From the NCBI GenBank assembly GCA_002454125.1, contig DKII01000114.1, positions 1 through 17,818 on the forward strand: a stretch of 17,818 nucleotides of DNA, written 5' to 3'. The notes beneath the pieces were generated by a model. It worked only from the letters and a program-made list of their open reading frames with translations, was not told the DNA's origin and searched no databases. This stretch comes from Novosphingobium sp. UBA6722 (lineage in GTDB: Bacteria; Pseudomonadota; Alphaproteobacteria; Sphingomonadales; Sphingomonadaceae). Both the position numbers and the translations under genes were made by a program. Position 1 is the stretch's first letter. Every line of letters starts with the position of its first letter. Of this stretch, positions 14,211 through 17,818 are shown in pieces.

Positions 14211-14321
14211 GACCGGGCCGGTCTAGGCGCGTTATCGGCTTTTGCAACCCGGCCAAGGCTTGGCGCGTGACTTTGTCCCAAGCGGCCCTATATCGGCTGC
14301 GAAAACCTAATGGAGACTACC

Positions 14322-14768
14322 ATGGCCGAAACCCTCACCCTCTCGCTCGATAGCGGCGATGTCGTCATCAAGCTGCGCCCGGACCTCGCGCCCGGCCATG
14401 TCGAACGGATCGTCGAGCTGGCAAACGAAGGCTTCTATGACGGGGTGAAGTTCCACCGCGTGATCCCGGGCTTCATGGCCCAGGGTGGCTGCCCGCAGGG
14501 CACCGGCATGGGCGGTTCGGACAAGCCGGACCTGCAGGCCGAATTCAACGCCGAACCGCACGTGCGCGGCGTCTGCTCGATGGCCCGCACCTCTTATCCG
14601 CATTCGGCCAACAGCCAGTTCTTCATCTGCTTCGACGATGCGACCTTCCTCGACAAGCAGTACACCGTCTGGGGCCAGGTGATCGAAGGCATGGAACATG
14701 TCGACGCCCTGCCCAAGGGCGAACCGCCGGCCAACCCCGGCGTGATCCGCAAGGCGACTGTCGCCTAA
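14322..14768 (+). CDS. ppiB: Cytoplasmic cyclophilin-type peptidyl-prolyl cis-trans isomerase
   Basis: A 148-residue single-domain cyclophilin without a signal peptide. Active-site blocks are FHRVIPGFMAQGG (Arg46, Phe51, Gln54), SANSQFFICF (Gln99, Phe101) and a CWGQV-like VWGQV. I chose the ATG at 14322 because GGAG lies six bases upstream; an in-frame ATG at 14310 would put that ribosome site inside the gene. It is divergent from mgtE across about 110 bases that must hold both promoters, though I could not assign -35/-10 boxes there. Its TAA overlaps the end of the convergent periplasmic cyclophilin by four bases. Confidence 0.94.
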   Translation: MAETLTLSLDSGDVVIKLRPDLAPGHVERIVELANEGFYDGVKFHRVIPGFMAQGGCPQGTGMGGSDKPDLQAEFNAEPHVRGVCSMARTSYPHSANSQFFICFDDATFLDKQYTVWGQVIEGMEHVDALPKGEPPANPGVIRKATVA

Positions 14769-15451
14769 GACGCGGACTTTGGCGCCGGCGGGTCAGCGAT
14801 CCGCCGCGCGCTGAGGATCTTTACCGGCGGCTCCAGCATCTGGCCCTTGAGCGGCCCCTCGCCCTTGGTGGGTGAGAGCGGCGCATCCCAGATCTTGCGC
14901 ACCACATCCATCCCCTGCGTGACCCGGCCAAAGGCGGCAAAGCCGACCTGGGCTTCGGGTTCGGCTGCCTTGGGATCGGCATCAAGGCTGGGCAGGTCCG
15001 ACAGCAGGATCGACCAGTCGGCCGTGGCCGTGCCGGGCGCATGGCGCGCCATCGAGATCGTGCCGGCCTTGTGGCTGATTCCGGTCACACTGGTCGGCTC
15101 GTGCGCGATGGGTTTGAGCACCTTCAGGGGATGGCCCTGCAAGCCGCCCTGGATCAGGCCGTTGGGCTGGTCGCCCCACGGCAGCCGCATCGAGCGGTAG
15201 AACACGATCCCATCGAACTTCTTCAGATCGACATAGCGCACGAAGTTCTGCGTAGTGATCGGCGCGCGCTTGTTATCGAGCTCAAGCTCGATCGTGCCCA
15301 GTTCCGTCACCAACGCGATCTTGACCGTATCACCCAGCGGCGGAGCCGGCTTGGCAGCGACGGGGCGCTTGGCCGGGGCCTTCTTCGGCGGCGCGGCGGC
15401 CGCCAGCACGAACAGGGCAGGAATGGCGAGCAGGGCGAATCGGCGGTTCAT
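14765..15451 (-). CDS. Periplasmic cyclophilin-type peptidyl-prolyl cis-trans isomerase
   Basis: A 228-residue cyclophilin with an N-terminal signal (NRRFALLAIPALFVLAAAA) and a Lys/Pro/Ala-rich linker before the catalytic domain (about residues 40-215). Conserved parts are FDGIVFYRSMR, LIQGGLQG, AGTISMARHAPGTATADW and VGFAAFGRVTQGMDVV. The usual SANSQFFI block is replaced by TATADWSILLSD, so activity may be lower or altered. I start at the ATG at 15451, which gives a clean signal peptide. A GTG at 15472 in the same frame overlaps the LysR stop (GTGA) and would add seven residues; it cannot be excluded, as such overlaps are common in this window. Confidence 0.88.
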   Translation of the reverse strand: MNRRFALLAIPALFVLAAAAPPKKAPAKRPVAAKPAPPLGDTVKIALVTELGTIELELDNKRAPITTQNFVRYVDLKKFDGIVFYRSMRLPWGDQPNGLIQGGLQGHPLKVLKPIAHEPTSVTGISHKAGTISMARHAPGTATADWSILLSDLPSLDADPKAAEPEAQVGFAAFGRVTQGMDVVRKIWDAPLSPTKGEGPLKGQMLEPPVKILSARRIADPPAPKSAS

Positions 15452-15468
15452 GGTGCGATGCTGCCCGA

Positions 15469-16353
15469 TCACAGCCCGGTTTTCACCACCCAGTCATGGA
15501 AGATCCGCACCGCCCGCACGTCCAGCGCGTGCGGCTTGCAGATGAACCAGTAGGAATAGGGGCTCTTGACCTCGATATCGTAGAGGTTGGCCAGTCGGCC
15601 GTCCTGCGCCCGGTCGAAGTGGGCATCGTGCATTATGGCGATGCCCAGGCCCTGCGCCGCCGCTTCAAGGATCAGCTGGCCCGAATCGTAGTGGTCGATC
15701 GCGGCCGGCTCCAGATCGGGCAGGCCGATCGCCTGCTTCCAGGCGATGAAGCTGTCCGGCAGCTCGTTGTGGATCAGGAAGGTCTGGCGTGACAGCACCT
15801 CGCGATCGGGCGTGGGGCCGATCTCGTCAGCCAGCGTCCGCGAGGTGATCGCATAGACCTTGTTGTGATCCAGCTGGACGGCGTGGAACGAAGGGTCCGG
15901 CTGGGGCGAGAGGATGAAGGCCGCGTCCAGCGTGTCACCGACCCGGTGATCGAGATGCGGGCTGGTATCGAAATCGATGTGCAGGCGCGGCTGGGCCTTG
16001 CGCAGTTCGGGCAGGCGCGGGAACAGCCGCTGGCTGCCGAACAGCGGCAAGACGCCCAGGCGCAGGCGCAGCACCCGGCTGTCCTCGACCTGGCCTTCAA
16101 CCGCGGCGGCCAGCTCATCAAACTTGGGCGCAACGGCATTGTAAAAGGTGCTGCCATCGTCGGTCAGCTTCATCGCCTGGTGCTGGCGGGTGAACAGCCG
16201 CTTGCCGATGAATTCTTCCAGCGCGGAAACCCGGCGTGACAGGGCCGAGGGGCTGAGCCCCAGCTCGTCCGCCGCGGCGCGGGCCGAGCCCAGCCGGACG
16301 ATCCGCACAAACGCTTCGATCGCGCGCAGGGGAGGCAGACGGCGGATGGCCAC
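15469..16353 (-). CDS. LysR-type transcriptional regulator
   Basis: A 294-residue LysR-family regulator. The winged helix-turn-helix is at residues 5-65 (LPPLRAIEAFVRI, LGSARAAADELGLSPSALSRRVSALEE, LFTRQ). The effector-binding domain follows from about 92 (RLRLGVLPLFGS onward), with GLGIAIMHDAHF near the C-terminus. The style resembles the GcvA group, but no target or ligand can be named. It starts with GTG at 16353, 3 bases after the corC stop, and is placed between corC and a cyclophilin rather than divergent from a target gene, which is unusual for LysR genes. Confidence 0.92.
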   Translation of the reverse strand: MAIRRLPPLRAIEAFVRIVRLGSARAAADELGLSPSALSRRVSALEEFIGKRLFTRQHQAMKLTDDGSTFYNAVAPKFDELAAAVEGQVEDSRVLRLRLGVLPLFGSQRLFPRLPELRKAQPRLHIDFDTSPHLDHRVGDTLDAAFILSPQPDPSFHAVQLDHNKVYAITSRTLADEIGPTPDREVLSRQTFLIHNELPDSFIAWKQAIGLPDLEPAAIDHYDSGQLILEAAAQGLGIAIMHDAHFDRAQDGRLANLYDIEVKSPYSYWFICKPHALDVRAVRIFHDWVVKTGL

Positions 16354-16356
16354 GGA

Positions 16357-17259
16357 TTACTCTTCGGATTCGTCCTGGGGAGAGGGCGGATGCAGACGCA
16401 GACGGGTAACATGCTTTTCGTTGCCTGCAATGACTTCCAGCCGCCATCCGCTGGGATGATCGAGGATTGACCCGACCGGCGGGACCGCTTCGGCCAGCAG
16501 GAACGCCAGGCCGCCCAGGGTATCGACGTCTTCCTCAACCTCGGCCAGGCGGCGGTCGATGGTGTCGGCCACGTCGTCCAGCTCGGCGCGGGCATCGGCT
16601 TCCCACATCCCGTTTTCGAGCGGGACCAGCAGCGCCTCGGGCGCATCGTCGTGCTCGTCCTCGATCTCGCCGACGATTTCTTCGACCAGGTCCTCGATCG
16701 TGATGATCCCGTCGGTGCCGGAATATTCGTCGATCACCACGGCCAGGTGGACGCGGCTGGCGCGCATGTCGTTGAGCACGTCGAGCGCGCCGCGCGCCTG
16801 CGGCACGTAGAGCGGCTGGCGCAGCAGGCTGGTCCAGTCCTTGGGCGGCTTGCCGCTGGCCAGGTGCTTGAACACGTCCTTGATCAGCACCATGCCAACA
16901 ATCTCGTCCAGGCTGTCACGGTAGACCGGCATGCGCGAATGGCCGTGTTCGGCAAAGGCGCTGACCACCTCTTCCCAGCTGGCGGTTTCCGGCACGGCAA
17001 CAATCTCGCCGCGCGGAATCGCGACGTCATCGGCATCGTGCTCGCTGAAATGGAGGAGGTTGCGGAGCATGTCGCGCTCCAGCGCGGAGAGGTCGCCATT
17101 GCGGACCGAGCCGCCGTCGTCCTCGTGCTCGTCGATTGCTTCTTCCAGCTGGGCGCGCAGCGATTGTTCGCCGCCGCCGTCAACCCGCTCGAACCAGCGC
17201 TTGATCGCACGCCAGGTGGAGCGTCTACTCTCCCCGTCTCCGGATGGGCCCTCGGCCAT
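16357..17259 (-). CDS. corC: CorC/YbeX-type CBS-domain protein (HlyC/CorC family, no membrane domain)
   Basis: A 300-residue soluble protein with two CBS domains (about 78-200) and a C-terminal CorC_HlyC domain (about 210-292). The signature DEYSGTDGIITIEDLVEEIVGEI spans the end of the CBS pair. There is no N-terminal DUF21 membrane domain, so it is the CorC/YbeX type linked to Mg2+/Co2+ efflux and, in YbeX studies, to ribosome metabolism, rather than a membrane transporter. CBS pairs usually bind adenine nucleotides. The ATG at 17259 follows the ybeY stop by 8 bases, matching the widespread ybeY-ybeX pairing. The usual next gene, lnt, is absent here and a LysR gene takes its place. Confidence 0.93.
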   Translation of the reverse strand: MAEGPSGDGESRRSTWRAIKRWFERVDGGGEQSLRAQLEEAIDEHEDDGGSVRNGDLSALERDMLRNLLHFSEHDADDVAIPRGEIVAVPETASWEEVVSAFAEHGHSRMPVYRDSLDEIVGMVLIKDVFKHLASGKPPKDWTSLLRQPLYVPQARGALDVLNDMRASRVHLAVVIDEYSGTDGIITIEDLVEEIVGEIEDEHDDAPEALLVPLENGMWEADARAELDDVADTIDRRLAEVEEDVDTLGGLAFLLAEAVPPVGSILDHPSGWRLEVIAGNEKHVTRLRLHPPSPQDESEE

Positions 17260-17267
17260 GGTACTCG

Positions 17268-17786
17268 TCAGTCCCCTTTTGGCGATCCGGTCACTGGATC
17301 GCGATCGCCATATGGGTCGGCAATGCCCATCAGCGCAAGAGCCTTGATTTCCAGCGCTTCCATCGCGGCGGCTTCTTCGTCCGAGTGAACATGGTCATGC
17401 CCCGCCAGATGGAGCAGGCCGTGGATGATCAGATGCGCCGCATGGTGTTCCAGCGGCACACCCTTGTCCGCCGCCTCGCGCGCGCAGGTTTCCAGCGCCA
17501 GGGCGATGTCGCCGAGCAGTTCGGGCGGGCCTTCAGGACTGAGCGCCAGCAGGTCGTCCCGCTCCAGCATGGGGAAAGAGAGCACGTTGGTCGGCTTGTC
17601 TTTACCGCGCCATTCGCGGTTGAGCGCGTGGACCTCGGCATCGTCAGCGAACAGCAGGCTGGCAGAAAGGCGCGGGTTGGCGAGTTCGGGCGCGACCTGG
17701 CTGAGCGCAGCGAGCGCGCGCTCGGCCAGGGCTTCCCAGTTCGGGGGCGAAGGCCAATCGGCTTCGATCGCGATTTCGAGTTCCAA
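17268..17786 (-). CDS. ybeY: Endoribonuclease YbeY (16S rRNA maturation)
   Basis: Metal-dependent endoribonuclease for 16S rRNA 3' maturation and ribosome quality control, 172 residues. The zinc motif HGLLHLAGHDH carries His122, His126 and His132, with the same spacing as E. coli YbeY. The conserved NREWRGKDKPTNVLSFP block (with Arg60) and the LGDIALALE strand are also present. The best start is TTG at 17784-17786: no ATG occurs nearby in frame, and an AGGAGG lies nine bases upstream. That ribosome site is inside a perfect inverted repeat at 17793-17816. The frame remains open to the window edge, so a more distant start cannot be formally ruled out, but the extension would translate the repeat. 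Confidence 0.94.
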   Translation of the reverse strand: MELEIAIEADWPSPPNWEALAERALAALSQVAPELANPRLSASLLFADDAEVHALNREWRGKDKPTNVLSFPMLERDDLLALSPEGPPELLGDIALALETCAREAADKGVPLEHHAAHLIIHGLLHLAGHDHVHSDEEAAAMEALEIKALALMGIADPYGDRDPVTGSPKGD

Positions 17787-17792
17787 CTTATG

Positions 17793-17816
17793 CCCCCTCC
17801 TCTTCAGAGGAGGGGG
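17793..17816. repeat. Perfect 11 bp inverted repeat covering the ybeY ribosome binding site
   Basis: CCCCCTCCTCT (17793-17803) and AGAGGAGGGGG (17806-17816) are exact reverse complements with only a 2-base spacer. In the ybeY mRNA the 3' arm carries the AGGAGG site, so folding would hide it from the ribosome. The sequence also resembles short intergenic palindromes of the CCTCC-TTCA-GGAGG kind dispersed in sphingomonad genomes, so it may be one copy of a repeat family. Confidence 0.85.
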
Positions 17817-17818
17817 TT

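Noticed and set aside
14211..14321. Promoters for mgtE and the cytoplasmic cyclophilin, or a magnesium riboswitch
   Set aside because: The gap surely holds divergent promoters, but candidate boxes (TTGGCG, TTGTCC, TATATC) have wrong spacing. The mgtE leader is too short and shows no M-box-like structure.

Overview
The window is high-GC, densely packed alphaproteobacterial chromosome. Gene content and order (smc next to DsbA-fold thioredoxins, dciA/DUF721 and mutY; ybeY next to corC; DUF1489; a SigF/NrsF-type sigma and anti-sigma pair) point to a sphingomonad (Sphingomonadaceae or Erythrobacteraceae). That placement is inferred from gene order and protein style, not from a marker gene search. 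Twenty-four protein genes are supported. I see no rRNA, tRNA, CRISPR array, transposase or phage gene, and no gene-free stretch longer than 300 bp; the longest gap is the 186 bp bufferin control region.

Region 1 (1-3589, minus strand): dciA, three tandem DsbA-fold thiol oxidoreductases with Cys-x-x-Cys centres, then the start of smc, which runs off the left edge. Region 2 (3619-8339, plus strand): mutY, a class C beta-lactamase-family serine hydrolase, nudC, a FrnE-like DsbA-fold protein and an SDR oxidoreductase. Each stop codon in this chain overlaps the next ATG, so it looks like one translationally coupled operon with a redox and nucleotide-damage flavour.

Region 3 (8336-12371) is the most interesting part: a bufferin-type metallophore (RiPP) locus built as two divergent arms. 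The minus arm is bufA2 (six-Cys precursor), bufB (DUF692/MNIO maturase) and bufC (DUF2063 partner). The plus arm is bufA1 (DUF2282 precursor), a DoxX membrane protein, an ECF sigma factor and an NrsF/DUF1109 anti-sigma factor. Between them lie two outward-facing copies of the same promoter, GTAACC-N16-CGAA, each embedded in GGCTGTAACC...CGAATGG. The simplest model is a closed circuit. Metal or thiol stress acts on the cysteines of NrsF and releases the sigma factor, which fires both arms. The cytoplasmic BufBC pair modifies cysteines of both secreted precursors, and the products bind metal (copper in the best-studied relatives) in the periplasm.

Region 4 (12375-14210, minus): mgtE followed by a DUF1489 gene. 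Region 5 (14322-15451): a cytoplasmic and a periplasmic cyclophilin, convergent with overlapping ends. Region 6 (15469-17786, minus): ybeY, corC and a LysR regulator, running on into the periplasmic cyclophilin gene. At the right edge a perfect 11 bp inverted repeat covers the ybeY ribosome binding site.
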